Shown one piece after another: positions 28,050-37,273 of a stretch of 64,000 bases of DNA (position 1 is its first letter; every line of letters begins with the position of its first letter). The stretch lies in contig NZ_BCTK01000006.1 of assembly GCF_001571245.1 (NCBI RefSeq), forward strand, positions 930,001 through 994,000, in the 5' to 3' direction. The stretch is from Achromobacter piechaudii NBRC 102461. Its GTDB lineage: Bacteria; Pseudomonadota; Gammaproteobacteria; Burkholderiales; Burkholderiaceae_B. The notes beneath the pieces are model-generated. The model was not told the DNA's origin. It made no database searches and was given only the letters and a program-made list of their open reading frames with translations. Made by a program: the position numbers and the translations under genes.

Positions 28050-28088
28050 GCTTTATCGCCGCTTTGATTGTTATGACTGCGGTAAAGC
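28050..28088 (-). terminator. Hairpin between fdsD and the OFA transporter
   Basis: A 10-bp stem with one G-U-type pair (GCTTTATCGC / GCGGTAAAGC) and a 19-base loop sits in the 71-base gap. There is no T-run, so it may be a partial attenuator or mRNA stabiliser that lowers or separates transporter expression rather than a full stop. Confidence 0.3.
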
Positions 28089-28099
28089 GGGGGAGCCGG

Positions 28100-28357
28100 T
28101 CAGGCCACGCGGGGCGCCGGCGTCAGGCGCTGGCGGTTCTGCGTGACCGCCTCCAGCACCAGGGGATGCAATTGTTCTTCGCCGGCGTCGCCGTCGGGAT
28201 GGTTCGCCAGGAACCCGAGCAGCTCGTTGCGCATGCGCGGTTCCCAGAATTTGTGGATGTGGTTGGTCACGCCTTCGAGCGCCTCGGGGCGATCCGGCAT
28301 GGCGTCAAAGAACTGGCCGATACGGTTGGCCATGCGGATCAGGTTGCCGATTTCCAT
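28100..28357 (-). CDS. fdsD: Formate dehydrogenase delta subunit
   Basis: An 85-residue cytoplasmic protein of the FdsD family, needed for maturation or stability of the soluble NAD-linked formate dehydrogenase. The N-terminus (LIRMANRIGQFFDAMPDRPEAL) and the HIHKFWEPRMRNELL segment with the conserved Trp-Glu-Pro-Arg are diagnostic. It is the fifth gene of the fds operon, 18 bases after fdhD. Confidence 0.93.
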   Translation of the reverse strand: MEIGNLIRMANRIGQFFDAMPDRPEALEGVTNHIHKFWEPRMRNELLGFLANHPDGDAGEEQLHPLVLEAVTQNRQRLTPAPRVA

Positions 28358-28375
28358 TGCTTATCAGTGTCCGAT

Positions 28376-29203
28376 TCAGGGGATGAGGCGTTCGGGGTGC
28401 GTATACAGCGTGGCGTCGTCGCCGCGTAAAAAACCCACCAGGCTGACGTTGGCGTCGCGCGCCAGGCGGATGGCCAGGGCCGTGGGGGCAGACACCGCCG
28501 CCAGCACGGCCACGCCGGCCGCCGCCGTCTTTTGCACCATTTCAAAACTGGCGCGGCTGGACACCAGCACGATGCCGTCGCCGGCATGCATGGCCTGACG
28601 CGCCAACGCGCCGATCAGCTTGTCCAGCGCGTTGTGCCGGCCCACGTCTTCGCGCAGCAGCGCCACCGCGCCATCGCCGCCCGCCCAGCCGGCCGCGTGC
28701 GTGGCGCCGGTGATGTCGTGCAGCGCCTGGCGCGTGCGCATGTCGCGCATCGCGGCCAGCACCGCGCGGATGCGGACGGACGACCCGTTGGTCACGGGGG
28801 CAACCGGGCGCAGTACTTCGGGCAGCGTTTCCACGCCGCACAGGCCGCAGCCGGTGCGTCCGGCCATGGCGCGTCGGCGCGTCTTCAAGCGGACTTCGCA
28901 GGCGCTGGATATTTCCACCTGCACCACGATGCCGTCGCACTGCGGCAGCACGTCGATGCCGCGCACGTCGCTGACGCTGTCGATGATGCCTTCCGACAGC
29001 GAAAATCCCACGGCGAAGTCTTCCAGGTCAGCCGGCGAGGCCAGCATGGTGGCGTGGCTGATGCCGTTGAATTCCAGCGCCACCGGCGTTTCCTCGGCAA
29101 CGAAATCGGATTCGGTGGCGGGGGCTATCGCCCCGTCCCGCACGCGGGTGACCTGGGTCGGCGAGCAGTCGGGGCGAGGCGGCGTAGGCGTGTGGGAAGT
29201 CAT
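28376..29203 (-). CDS. fdhD: Formate dehydrogenase accessory sulfurtransferase FdhD (FdsC)
   Basis: A 275-residue cytoplasmic chaperone/sulfurtransferase that transfers sulfur from a cysteine desulfurase to the molybdenum cofactor before it is inserted into FdsA. The CxxC loop that carries the persulfide is visible (TGCGLCGVE, about residues 118-121). Other FdhD motifs are EDFAVGFSLSEGI and VGRHNALDKLIG, and the C-terminal SSRASFEMVQK. It sits between fdsA and fdsD, which is its place in fdsGBACD operons. Confidence 0.95.
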   Translation of the reverse strand: MTSHTPTPPRPDCSPTQVTRVRDGAIAPATESDFVAEETPVALEFNGISHATMLASPADLEDFAVGFSLSEGIIDSVSDVRGIDVLPQCDGIVVQVEISSACEVRLKTRRRAMAGRTGCGLCGVETLPEVLRPVAPVTNGSSVRIRAVLAAMRDMRTRQALHDITGATHAAGWAGGDGAVALLREDVGRHNALDKLIGALARQAMHAGDGIVLVSSRASFEMVQKTAAAGVAVLAAVSAPTALAIRLARDANVSLVGFLRGDDATLYTHPERLIP

Positions 29204-29225
29204 GGCATCCGATGCGGGCAGGGTG

Positions 29226-32102
29226 TCATTTCCCGGTCAGCGCCGCTTCGTTTTCACGCGATCGCTCGCGCAGCAACTTTTGCTGGATGTCGGCAAAGCG
29301 CGACCATTGGCGCTGCCATTCCGAAGGCTGGGACACGCGCGTGACCTGCACGGCGGTGACCTTGTATTCGGGGCAGTTGGTCGCCCAGTCGGAGCTGTCC
29401 GTCGTGACGACGTTGGCGCCGGACTCGGGAAAGTGGAACGTGGTGTATACCACGCCGGGCTGCACCCGGTCGGTCAACGTTGCGCGCAGCACCGTTTCGC
29501 CTGCGCGGCTCTGGATGCCGACCCAATCGCCTTCGGCCACGCCCCGGTCTTCGGCGTCCTGCGGATGCAGTTCCAGCACGTCTTCGCCATGCCACATCAC
29601 GTTCGGCGTGCGCCGAGTCTGCGCGCCCACGTTGTACTGCGACAGTATCCGGCCGGTGGTCAACAGCAGCGGGAAACGGCGCGTGCTGCGTTCATCGGTG
29701 GGCACGTACTTGGTGATCATGAACTTGCCCTTGCCGCGCACGAAGGCATCGATGTGCATGATGGGCGTGCCTTCCGGCGCGTCGTCGTTGCACGGCCATT
29801 GCAGGCTGCCCAGTTTGTCCAGCTTCTCGTAGCTGACCCCCGCGAACGTGGGCGTCAGGCGCGCGATCTCTTCCATGATCTGGCGCGGATGCGTGTAGTT
29901 CATGGGATAGCCCAGCGCGTTGGACAAGGCCACCGTCACTTCCCAGTCCGACTTGCCGTTCTTGGGCTCCATCACCTTGCGCACGCGCGAGATGCGGCGT
30001 TCGGCGTTGGTGAACGTGCCGTCCTTTTCCAGGAACGACGAGCCCGGCAGGAACACGTGCGCGTACTTGGCGGTCTCGTTCAGGAACAGGTCCTGCACCA
30101 CGATGCACTCCATGGCCGCCAGCGAGGCCGCCACATGCTGCGTGTTGGGGTCGGACTGCACGATATCTTCGCCCTGGCAGTACAGACCCTTGAACGAGCC
30201 GCCCAGCGCCGCTTCGAACATGTTGGGAATGCGCAGGCCCGGTTCGGGTTGCAGCGTTACGCCCCAATCCTGTTCGAATTGCGCGCGCACCGCGTTGTCG
30301 GATATGTGGCGGTAGCCCGGCAGCTCGTGCGGGAACGAGCCCATGTCGCATGAGCCCTGCACGTTGTTCTGGCCGCGCAAGGGATTCACGCCCACGCCCT
30401 CGCGGCCGATGTTGCCGGTGGCCATGGCCAGGTTGGCAATCGCCATCACGGTGGTGGAGCCCTGGCTGTGCTCGGTCACGCCCAGGCCGTAATAGATGGA
30501 CCCGTTGCCGCCGGTGGCGAACAGCCGCGCCGCGCCGCGCACCTCTTGCGCGGGCACGCCGGTGATTTCCGCCATGGCTTCGGGCGAGTTCTCGGGCAGC
30601 GATACGAAGTCGCGCCATTCGTTGAACGCCTTGGTTTCGCAGCGCTCGGCCACGAAGGCTTCATCGATCAGCCCTTCGGTGACGATGACGTGAGCCAGCG
30701 AGGACAGCAGGGCGGTGTTGGTGCCGGGCCGCACTTGCAGGTGGAAGTCGGCCTTGATGTGCGGCGAGCTGACCAGTTCGATGCGGCGCGGGTCGATCAC
30801 GATCAGGCGTGCGCCTTCGCGCAACCGGCGTTTCAGGCGCGAGGCGAAGACCGGATGGCCGCTGCTGGGGTTGGCGCCCATCACGATCACCACGTCGGTG
30901 TGCATGACGGAATCGAAGGTCTGCGTGCCGGCCGATTCGCCCAGGGTCTGCTTGAGCCCGTAGCCCGTGGGCGAATGGCAGACGCGCGCGCAGGTGTCGA
31001 CGTTGTTGGTGCCGAATGCCGCGCGCACCAGCTTTTGCACCAGCCAGGTTTCTTCGTTGGTGCAGCGCGAGGACGTGATGCCGCCCACGGCGTCGCGGCC
31101 GTATTGGCTCTGGATGCGCCGGAATTCCGAGGCCGCGTAGTTGATGGCCTCGTCCCAGGACACTTCCTTCCAGGAATCGGTAATGTGCTTGCGGATCATG
31201 GGCTTGAGCACGCGTTCCTTGTGCGTCGCGTAGCCCCACGCAAAGCGGCCCTTCACGCAGGAATGGCCGCGATTGGCCTGGCCGTCTTTCCACGGCACCA
31301 TGCGCACCACTTCCTGGCCCTTCATCTCGGCCTTGAAGCCGCAGCCCACGCCGCAATACGCGCAGGTGGTGACGACCGAATGTTCGGCCTGTCCCATCAT
31401 GATGACGGTCTTTTCCTGCAAGGTAGAGGTCGGACAGGCCTGCACGCAGGCGCCGCAGGACACGCATTCGCTGTCCAGGAACGGCTGGTCCTGTCCGGGC
31501 GATACGCGCGATTCAAAACCCTTGCCGGAGATGGTCAGCGCGAACGTGCCCTGCGTTTCCTCGCAGGCGCGCACGCAGCGGTTGCAGACGATGCACTTGG
31601 AGGCATCGAAGCTGAAGTAGGGGTTGGAGTCGTCGACCTTGGCGTTCAGGTGGTTGGCGCCGTCGTAGCCGTAGCGCACGTTGCGCAGCCCCACCACGCC
31701 GGCCATGTCCTGCAATTCGCAATCGCCGTTGGCCGGACAGGTCAGGCAGTCCAGCGGGTGGTCGGAGATGTACAGCTCCATGACGCCCCGGCGCAATTCG
31801 TGCAGCTTGGGCGTTTCGGTGTACACCACCATGCCGTTCTCGGCGGGCGTGGTGCAGGACGCGGGATAGCCGCGCCGGCCTTCGATCTGCACCAGGCACA
31901 GGCGGCAGGAACCGAAGGGCTCCAGGCTGTCGGTGGCGCACAGCTTGGGAATGTTGATGCCGGCCTCGGCGGCCGCGCGCATCAGCGACGTGCCCTCGGC
32001 GACGCGGATCTCCTGGCCGTCGATGGTCAGGGTGATGGTGTTCTCGGACTCGCGCGCCGGCGTGCCCAGGTCGCGTTCGCGCTTGATGACGGTCTCTAGC
32101 AT
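29226..32102 (-). CDS. fdsA: NAD-dependent formate dehydrogenase alpha subunit
   Basis: The 958-residue catalytic subunit, oxidising formate to CO2 at a bis-MGD molybdenum centre. Iron-sulfur ligands are readable in order: a 2Fe-2S site (C55, C66, C69, C83), a His/Cys NuoG-like cluster (H115, C119, C122, C128), two ferredoxin clusters (C170/C173/C176/C180 and C213/C216/C219/C223), then the MopB 4Fe-4S site (C247, C250, C254, C282). The active-site pair is C375-H376 (CARVCHSPTG), so this is a cysteine, not selenocysteine, enzyme. It passes electrons through FdsB to NAD+. It starts 16 bases after the fdsB stop. Confidence 0.97.
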   Translation of the reverse strand: MLETVIKRERDLGTPARESENTITLTIDGQEIRVAEGTSLMRAAAEAGINIPKLCATDSLEPFGSCRLCLVQIEGRRGYPASCTTPAENGMVVYTETPKLHELRRGVMELYISDHPLDCLTCPANGDCELQDMAGVVGLRNVRYGYDGANHLNAKVDDSNPYFSFDASKCIVCNRCVRACEETQGTFALTISGKGFESRVSPGQDQPFLDSECVSCGACVQACPTSTLQEKTVIMMGQAEHSVVTTCAYCGVGCGFKAEMKGQEVVRMVPWKDGQANRGHSCVKGRFAWGYATHKERVLKPMIRKHITDSWKEVSWDEAINYAASEFRRIQSQYGRDAVGGITSSRCTNEETWLVQKLVRAAFGTNNVDTCARVCHSPTGYGLKQTLGESAGTQTFDSVMHTDVVIVMGANPSSGHPVFASRLKRRLREGARLIVIDPRRIELVSSPHIKADFHLQVRPGTNTALLSSLAHVIVTEGLIDEAFVAERCETKAFNEWRDFVSLPENSPEAMAEITGVPAQEVRGAARLFATGGNGSIYYGLGVTEHSQGSTTVMAIANLAMATGNIGREGVGVNPLRGQNNVQGSCDMGSFPHELPGYRHISDNAVRAQFEQDWGVTLQPEPGLRIPNMFEAALGGSFKGLYCQGEDIVQSDPNTQHVAASLAAMECIVVQDLFLNETAKYAHVFLPGSSFLEKDGTFTNAERRISRVRKVMEPKNGKSDWEVTVALSNALGYPMNYTHPRQIMEEIARLTPTFAGVSYEKLDKLGSLQWPCNDDAPEGTPIMHIDAFVRGKGKFMITKYVPTDERSTRRFPLLLTTGRILSQYNVGAQTRRTPNVMWHGEDVLELHPQDAEDRGVAEGDWVGIQSRAGETVLRATLTDRVQPGVVYTTFHFPESGANVVTTDSSDWATNCPEYKVTAVQVTRVSQPSEWQRQWSRFADIQQKLLRERSRENEAALTGK

Positions 32103-32117
32103 GGTCGTCTCTCGGGT

Positions 32118-33710
32118 TCAGGCCGCGTGCGCGGCAGACTGCGAGGACTCGATGCCGAAGTCCTGCGGAAAATGGTTCAGCGCGGACAGCACGGGGTAGG
32201 GCGCCATGCCCCCCAGCGCGCACAGCGAACCGCCCATCATCGTGTCGCACAGGTCGAGCAGCAGGTGCACCTGCTGTTCGCGCTGCGCGGGGTTGGCGCC
32301 GCTGGCCGCGATCTTGTCGATGGTTTCGACGCCGCGCGTGGAACCGATGCGGCACGGCGTGCATTTGCCACAGGATTCGATGGCGCAGAATTCCATGGCG
32401 TAGCGGGCCATGCGCGCCATGTCGACGGTATCGTCGAACGCCACCAGGCCGCCGTGGCCGATCATGGCCGAGATCTGGATGTAGGCTTCGTAGTCCAGCG
32501 GCACGTCCCATTGCGATTCGGGCAGGTAGGCACCCAGCGGTCCGCCCACCTGCACGGCGCGCAGGGGCCGCCCGGTGGCGCTGCCGCCGCCGAAGTCGTA
32601 GAGCAGTTCGCGCAGGGAGAGGCCGAACGCCTTTTCCACCAGGCCGCCTTGCTTGACGTTGCCGGCCAGCTGGAACGGCAGCGTGCCATGCGAACGGCCC
32701 ACGCCGTAATCGCGGTAGTAGGCCGCGCCCTTGGCCAGGATGATGGGCACCGTCGCCAGCGATATCACGTTGTTGATGACGGTGGGCTTGCCGAACAGGC
32801 CCGAGATGGCGGGCAGCGGCGGCTTGGCGCGGACGACGCCGCGCTTGCCCTCCAGGCTTTCCAGCAGCGAGGTTTCTTCGCCGCAGATGTAGGCGCCCGC
32901 GCCCTTGCGCACTTCCAGGTCGAAGCGGCGGCCGCTGCCGTGCACGTCCGCGCCCAGCCAGCCGACCGCGCGTGCGCGCACGATGGCGGCTTCCAGGGTT
33001 TCGATCGCGTGCGGATATTCGGAGCGCACGTAGATGTAGCCGTAGGTCGCGCCCACGGCCAGCCCGGCGATCGTCATGCCTTCGATCAGTACGTAGGGGT
33101 CGCCTTCCATCAGCAGCCGGTCAGCGAATGTGCCCGAGTCGCCTTCGTCGGCGTTGCACACGATGTACTTCTGCTCGCCGGGCGTGCCCGCCACCGTCTT
33201 CCATTTGATGCCGGTGGGAAACGCCGCGCCGCCGCGTCCGCGCAGGCCCGAGGTGACCATTTCGTCGATGATGTGCGCCGGCTCCATTGCCAGCGCCCGC
33301 TTCAATCCGGCCAGGCCGCCGTGCGCGGCGTAGTCCTGCAAGGACAGCGGATCGATCACGCCCACGCGGGCGAACGTCAGCCGTTCCTGCTGTTTCAGAT
33401 AGGGGATCTGTTCGGTCAGGCCCAGGTGCAAGGGGTGCGCGGCGGTCTTGTCCGCGCCGGCCAGCCAGCCGGCGTCGAACAGGCTGGCCACGTCTTCCGG
33501 TGCGACCGGGCCATAGGCGACGCGGCCGGCCGGCGTGGCCACTTCCACCATGGGCTCCAGCCACAGAAGCCCGCGCGAGCCGTTGCGCACGATCTGCACG
33601 CTCTGGCCGCGCGCGTCGGCCACGCGTTCGATTTCGCGCGCCACGGCATCGGCGTCCATGGCCAGCGCCGCGGCGTCGCGCGGCACGTAGATGACGATGG
33701 GGGCGCTCAT
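32118..33710 (-). CDS. fdsB: NAD-dependent formate dehydrogenase beta subunit (diaphorase)
   Basis: A 530-residue NuoF-like subunit that binds FMN and NAD+ and reduces NAD+ with electrons from FdsA. The FMN/NAD loop is GLRGRGGAAFPTGIKW (about residue 155) and a GAYICGEETSLLESLEGKRG stretch follows. The 4Fe-4S ligands are in ESCGKCTPCRIGSTRG near the C-terminus. The N-terminal 100 residues are a NuoE-like thioredoxin extension. The ATG at 33710 overlaps the fdsG stop (ATGA), which rules out a longer in-frame start. Confidence 0.95.
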   Translation of the reverse strand: MSAPIVIYVPRDAAALAMDADAVAREIERVADARGQSVQIVRNGSRGLLWLEPMVEVATPAGRVAYGPVAPEDVASLFDAGWLAGADKTAAHPLHLGLTEQIPYLKQQERLTFARVGVIDPLSLQDYAAHGGLAGLKRALAMEPAHIIDEMVTSGLRGRGGAAFPTGIKWKTVAGTPGEQKYIVCNADEGDSGTFADRLLMEGDPYVLIEGMTIAGLAVGATYGYIYVRSEYPHAIETLEAAIVRARAVGWLGADVHGSGRRFDLEVRKGAGAYICGEETSLLESLEGKRGVVRAKPPLPAISGLFGKPTVINNVISLATVPIILAKGAAYYRDYGVGRSHGTLPFQLAGNVKQGGLVEKAFGLSLRELLYDFGGGSATGRPLRAVQVGGPLGAYLPESQWDVPLDYEAYIQISAMIGHGGLVAFDDTVDMARMARYAMEFCAIESCGKCTPCRIGSTRGVETIDKIAASGANPAQREQQVHLLLDLCDTMMGGSLCALGGMAPYPVLSALNHFPQDFGIESSQSAAHAA

Positions 33711-34264
33711 GGCGTGGTCTCCAGCGTGCGGGCCAACAGGCGGTCCAGCTTGGCGGGGGTGACGCGCGCATGCGGCTGGCCGTCGATCATGACAGCCGGC
33801 GATTGGGCACACAGGCCCAGGCAGTAAACCGGTTCCAGCGTGAAATTGCCGTCGGCGGTGCTGGCGTGGAAATCGCAGCCCAACTGCGCCCGGGCATGGG
33901 CGGCCAGTTGGTCCGCGCCCATCGCCTGACAGGATTCGGCGCGGCAGACCTCAATGGTGTGGCGCGCGGCCGGCTCGCTGCGAAAGTGCGGGTAGAACGT
34001 GATGACGCCATGGACTTCGGCGCGCGACAGGTTCAGGGCCTCGGCGATGGTCTGCACCGCCTCGGCCGGGATACAGCCCAATTCATGCTGGACTTCGTGC
34101 AGGACCGGCAGCAGGGGGCCGGGCAGGTCTTTGAGCCGCGCGACGATGCGCGCCGTGGCTGCAATGGTGGGGGTGGCGGATGCCTGGGCGGCGTCCAGGG
34201 CCAGTTGGCCGCCGCGTGCGCCGCCGCTGGATGCCAGGTCGGATTTTGCCTCGCGCTGATGCAC
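33707..34264 (-). CDS. fdsG: NAD-dependent formate dehydrogenase gamma subunit
   Basis: A 185-residue NuoE-like subunit carrying a 2Fe-2S cluster. The four Cys ligands are in CRAESCQAMG and CLGLCAQSPAV, the usual thioredoxin-fold pattern. The start is GTG at 34264, strongly supported by GGAGGAG six bases upstream. It is the first gene of the minus-strand run fdsG-fdsB-fdsA-fdhD-fdsD. The divergent regulator gene begins 156 bases away, with an 18-bp palindrome halfway between. Confidence 0.94.
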   Translation of the reverse strand: MHQREAKSDLASSGGARGGQLALDAAQASATPTIAATARIVARLKDLPGPLLPVLHEVQHELGCIPAEAVQTIAEALNLSRAEVHGVITFYPHFRSEPAARHTIEVCRAESCQAMGADQLAAHARAQLGCDFHASTADGNFTLEPVYCLGLCAQSPAVMIDGQPHARVTPAKLDRLLARTLETTP

Positions 34265-34333
34265 GGTGGTCTCCTCCAGTGTTGCTGGGCCCCGTATCGG
34301 GGTCTGTTGTGGCGGTCGAAATGCGGCGATTAA

Positions 34334-34351
34334 TATGTTTTTAAAAACATA
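34334..34351. promoter_or_regulatory. 18-bp perfect palindrome between fdsG and its regulator
   Basis: TATGTTTTTAAAAACATA is a perfect AT-rich palindrome in an otherwise GC-rich genome. Its centre lies exactly 78 bases from each of the two divergent start codons (fdsG at 34264, regulator at 34421). That position suits an operator shared by both promoters. The AT-rich dyad is in the spirit of ModE sites but does not match the ModE consensus. The palindrome is seen; the binding protein is inferred to be the adjacent regulator. Confidence 0.6.
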
Positions 34352-34420
34352 ATAAAAGCGCGTTCTCCGCGATATTTGTGTACTCTAACCACGTACCTGA
34401 ACGTCTTCAATAAGAAATAA

Positions 34421-35500
34421 ATGACATATAAGTTCCGGATTGGGCTGCGGCCGCAATGGACCTTGGGCGGAGGCGATGACACGGCGCCCTTGCCATTGCA
34501 GGACATGCTTGCGCTGTTGGCCGCCATCGACGCCACGGGCAACATCACCGGCGCCTGCCGCGCGTGCGGGCTGTCTTACCGGCATGCCTGGGGCGTGCTG
34601 CGCCGCTTTGAAACGCTATTTGGGACGCAGCTGCTGGTGACCAACCGGCGCCAGGGCACGCAACTGTCGCCGTTTGCGCAGCGGCTGCTGTGGGCCAACC
34701 GGCGCATCGAAGCGCGGCTGATGCCCACGCTGGACAGCATGGCCTCGGAGCTACAGGAAGAACTGGAACGGCTGCTGCCCGAAAGCGGCCCGCACCTGCG
34801 CCTGCACGCCAGCCACGGGTTTGCCGTGGAATCGCTGATGCAGCACATGGGCGGCAGAAAGCCGGGGCTGGAACTACGCTATCGCACGGCCATCGAGGCG
34901 CTCGCTTCGCTGGAACGCCATGAATGCGATCTGGCGGGTTTTCAGGTGCCGCTGGGCGACTTCGAAGCGCCCATCATGGAGCGCTACGCGCAGTGGCTGC
35001 ACGCCGACGAATACCTCTTGATCCACCTGGCGGTGCGCAATACCGGCTTGTTCGTCACGGCCGGCAATCCCAAGAAGATCCAGGGCATGGCCGACCTGGC
35101 GCGCCAGGACGTGCGCTTCGTCAACCGCCAGATCGGGTCCAGCACGCGGTATCTGGTGGGCCTGATGCTGCAACGCGCGGGTGTGTCCATTGGCGAGGTC
35201 CAGGGCTACGAAACCAACGAATTCACCCACATGGCCATTGCCGCGCACATCGCCAGCGGCATGGCGGACACGGGCGTGGGCGTGGAAACCGCCGCCTGCC
35301 GCTTCGGGCTGGACTTCATTCCGCTGGTGCGCGAACGGTACTTCTTCGCCATCCGCAAATCCTCGCTGGAAACGCCCGCCATGCAGGACCTGCTGTCCAT
35401 CATGCGTAGCGCCGACTATGTCGGCTACGTGGGGCAACTGGTCGGCTACGACGCGCAGGACACCGGCCGCCTGCAAACCCTGGAAGACGCTTTCGCATAG
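34421..35500 (+). CDS. ModE/LysR-like HTH regulator with PBP-like ligand domain
   Basis: A 359-residue regulator. The N-terminal 110 residues form a ModE-type winged helix ([20 protein letters not shown], then [18 protein letters not shown] and [20 protein letters not shown]). The rest is a periplasmic-binding-protein-like domain related to the PBP_like family seen in molybdate- or molybdopterin-linked regulators ([39 protein letters not shown]). It is divergent from fdsG and 35 bases before moaA, so it probably tunes formate dehydrogenase and cofactor synthesis to formate, molybdate or cofactor supply. The known fdsR of Cupriavidus is described as LysR-type, so this may be an analogue rather than an orthologue. 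Confidence 0.82.
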   Translation: MTYKFRIGLRPQWTLGGGDDTAPLPLQDMLALLAAIDATGNITGACRACGLSYRHAWGVLRRFETLFGTQLLVTNRRQGTQLSPFAQRLLWANRRIEARLMPTLDSMASELQEELERLLPESGPHLRLHASHGFAVESLMQHMGGRKPGLELRYRTAIEALASLERHECDLAGFQVPLGDFEAPIMERYAQWLHADEYLLIHLAVRNTGLFVTAGNPKKIQGMADLARQDVRFVNRQIGSSTRYLVGLMLQRAGVSIGEVQGYETNEFTHMAIAAHIASGMADTGVGVETAACRFGLDFIPLVRERYFFAIRKSSLETPAMQDLLSIMRSADYVGYVGQLVGYDAQDTGRLQTLEDAFA

Positions 35501-35535
35501 CGACGCGCCGCCCCTTGCCGATATATGATCGCCCC

Positions 35536-36643
<1,108 letters not shown>

Positions 36644-36651
<8 letters not shown>

Positions 36652-37273
36652 CGCGCCGTCGTCAGCGCCCCGCATCGCCGGGTTGATCCTGGCGGGCGGG
36701 CAGGGCTCGCGCATGGCCCGTCAGGACAAGGGCCTGCTGCCCTTGAACGGTGAACCTTTGGTGTCGCACGTGGCGCGCCGGCTGGCGCCGCAGGTGGCGC
36801 GGCTGATCATCAGCGCCAATCGGCACGCCGACCGCTATGCGCAATACGGCGCGGTGGTGGCCGATGGCGAACCCGCGCTGGGCGATTTCCAGGGCCCGCT
36901 GCTGGGCATCGCGGCCGGGCTGGCGGCGGCGGCCGATGCCGACTGGATCGTGGCGGTGCCGTGCGACACGCCTTTCCTGCCTGCCGATCTGGCTGCCCGG
37001 CTGATCGAGGCCGCTGAATCGGCCCGCTCGCCGCTGGCCTACGCCATGGCGGGCGAGCAGCTACATTCCGCCTGCATGGCGCTGCGTCCGTCGCTGCTGC
37101 CGGGCCTGCACGCCTACCTGCGCGCGGGCGATAGAAAAGTCGGGTTGTGGCAGGCGCGGGTAGGCGCGGTGGCGGCGCATTTTGACGATGCGCCGCAAGC
37201 CTTCATGAATGTGAATACGCCCGATGAACTGGCCGAGGCCGAACGCTACGCCAGCCAGTGCCGCAGGTCGTAA
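36644..37273 (+). CDS. mobA: Molybdenum cofactor guanylyltransferase
   Basis: Attaches GMP to molybdopterin to form the MGD used by formate dehydrogenases. 209 residues from a GTG that overlaps moaA by 8 bases. The nucleotide-binding N-terminus [20 protein letters not shown] is diagnostic, followed by [13 protein letters not shown] and the [12 protein letters not shown] end. Its last 28 bases overlap the 3' end of moeA, which is on the other strand. Because FdsA needs bis-MGD, its presence next to fds is functionally sensible. Confidence 0.95.

Noticed and set aside
30468-32099. A 543-codon plus-strand frame opposite fdsA
   Set aside because: fdsA has all its metal ligands in the minus-strand frame; the antisense frame is biased composition without motifs.
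35501-35535. A molybdenum-cofactor riboswitch before moaA
   Set aside because: Only 35 bases separate the regulator stop from the moaA start, too little for the known Moco aptamer.
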